Assembly (NCBI GenBank): GCA_014377395.1
Contig: JACMPS010000501.1
Location: forward strand, 1-7,093
Direction of reading: 5' to 3'
From: Chthonomonadaceae bacterium
Lineage (GTDB): Bacteria > Armatimonadota > Chthonomonadetes > Chthonomonadales > Chthonomonadaceae
DNA length: 7,093 nucleotides
Made by a program: the position numbers and the translations under genes. Positions 6,579-7,093 of the stretch are shown one piece after another. The notes below the pieces were generated by a model. It did not search any database. It was not told the DNA's origin and saw only the letters and a list, made by a program, of their open reading frames with translations. Every line of letters starts with the position of its first letter. The first letter of the stretch is position 1.

Positions 6579-6598
6579 AACATCATCGTACATTAAAG

Positions 6599-6626
6599 TT
6601 ATCGGAAGGAAGATACCCCCTCTTTA
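6599..6626 (-). promoter_or_regulatory. sigma-28 (FliA/SigD-type) promoter for riboswitch-flgM
   Basis: The minus strand shows TAAAG (6626-6622) and TCCGATAA (6606-6599). The sigma-28 consensus is TAAA-N15-GCCGATAA; here the -10 matches 7 of 8 and the TAAA is exact, with 16 bp between them, one more than ideal. Initiation about 7 nt downstream (near 6592) would start the transcript some 14 nt before the c-di-GMP aptamer, as expected for its leader. The A/T tract at 6648-6665 lies upstream of the -35. Sigma-28 control of flgM is known in enteric bacteria, which supports the call. Confidence 0.65.
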
Positions 6627-6707
6627 GGGTAAAATACAAGAAAATCCGAAAAAAAACAAAAAAACAAATTTTGTTGCAGTTCGATCATCAAAGACGAAAA
6701 TTACACC
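6627..6707. other. A/T-rich spacer between the flgM promoter and the galU-like start
   Basis: This stretch holds an A-rich tract on the plus strand (6648-6665) running into an 11-bp dyad, ACAAATTTTGT (6664-6674). A TAAAAT at 6630-6635 could be a plus-strand -10 for the galU-like gene, but no fitting -35 is present. No gene is seen, and no clear Shine-Dalgarno precedes ATG 6708. Confidence 0.4.
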
Positions 6708-7093
6708 ATGAATCAAAGAATTACAAAGGCAGTGATCCCCGTTGCCGGAAAAGGAACCCGGCTCAAACCTATTACGCGACTTCTTCCCAAAGAGTTGCTT
6801 CCACTGGGATGCAAGCCCGTGCTTGCCTTTGTTTTCGACGAACTAATCGCGGCGGGGATCGAAGAGTCTTTGCTGATTGTCTCTCCAACAAAAACGCAAA
6901 TCGAAGCGGTGTTTGGCAGTGAATATAGTGGGTGGGAAAGAGAGACAGGTAAATCTCTCAAACTCTCCTACGCAATTCAATTAGAGGCAAACGGCTCAGG
7001 TGATGCTGTCCGTTACGCGGAGACTTGGACGCAAGGGGAAACGTTTCTTGTTGCCTTTGGAGATTGCCTGATCGAAACGGAAAGCGAAACCCC
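6708..7093 (+). CDS. GalU-like sugar-1-phosphate nucleotidyltransferase (3' end outside window)
   Basis: 128 complete codons are visible. The N-terminus carries the pyrophosphorylase signature VIPVAGKGTRLKPIT (9-23) followed by PKELLPLGCKPVL (27-39), which places it among the GalU/RfbA-type enzymes that join NTP and a sugar 1-phosphate into an NDP-sugar; overall spacing and the 'PKE(M/L)LP' box favour UTP-glucose-1-phosphate uridylyltransferase. The base- and sugar-binding segment reads QLEANGSGDAV (91-101), where GalU usually has Q-x-x-P-L-G-L-G-H-A-V, and the metal-binding Asp is Asp119 in FGDC. These differences leave room for another nucleotide or sugar specificity. It is transcribed away from flgM; UDP-glucose would feed envelope or exopolysaccharide synthesis. 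The start is ATG 6708, with no clear Shine-Dalgarno. Confidence 0.85.
   Translation, partial: MNQRITKAVIPVAGKGTRLKPITRLLPKELLPLGCKPVLAFVFDELIAAGIEESLLIVSPTKTQIEAVFGSEYSGWERETGKSLKLSYAIQLEANGSGDAVRYAETWTQGETFLVAFGDCLIETESET

Overview
This is a bacterial chromosomal window of roughly half G+C, with no sign of plasmid or phage genes. It carries a ParA/ParB pair with an adjacent parS-like site and a FlgM anti-sigma-28 factor, so the organism is flagellated, or descends from one, and segregates its chromosome with a ParABS system. The phylum cannot be fixed from the sequence. The C-terminal part of a VWA protein and the ParA/ParB termini would suit an under-sampled lineage such as Armatimonadota, but that is only an impression.

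Layout: (1) 1-570 (+) is the C-terminal part of a larger protein, probably VWA-domain. (2) 724-3507 (-) is a UvrD/RecB-class helicase most like AddA; it has all helicase motifs but stops before the C-terminal nuclease domain usual in AddA. These two genes converge. (3) A 174-bp divergent spacer separates the helicase from 3682-4458 parA and 4436-5308 parB (+), which overlap by 23 bp. (4) parB converges on an endonuclease/exonuclease/phosphatase-family gene (5367-6050, -). Between them lies a 36-bp near-perfect palindrome, 5333-5368, whose 16-bp core differs from the parS consensus at one position and whose outer arms make a terminator-like stem. (5) 6106-6426 (-) is flgM, followed by a strong hairpin at 6064-6089. 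(6) The 281-bp spacer 6427-6707 holds a regulatory stack reading toward flgM: a sigma-28 (FliA-type) promoter, a class I cyclic-di-GMP (GEMM-I) riboswitch, and a Shine-Dalgarno that can pair with the aptamer's 3' strand. (7) 6708 to the right edge (+) is the start of a GalU-like sugar-nucleotide pyrophosphorylase.

The most interesting biology is the flgM control region. FlgM blocks sigma-28. Its gene appears to be transcribed by sigma-28 and gated by c-di-GMP, which would tie the motile/sessile second messenger directly to the late-flagellar checkpoint. The second point is the parS-like site built into a transcription-terminator-like stem that also contains the stop codon of the neighbouring gene. 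No rRNA, tRNA, IS element, CRISPR or integrase was seen.
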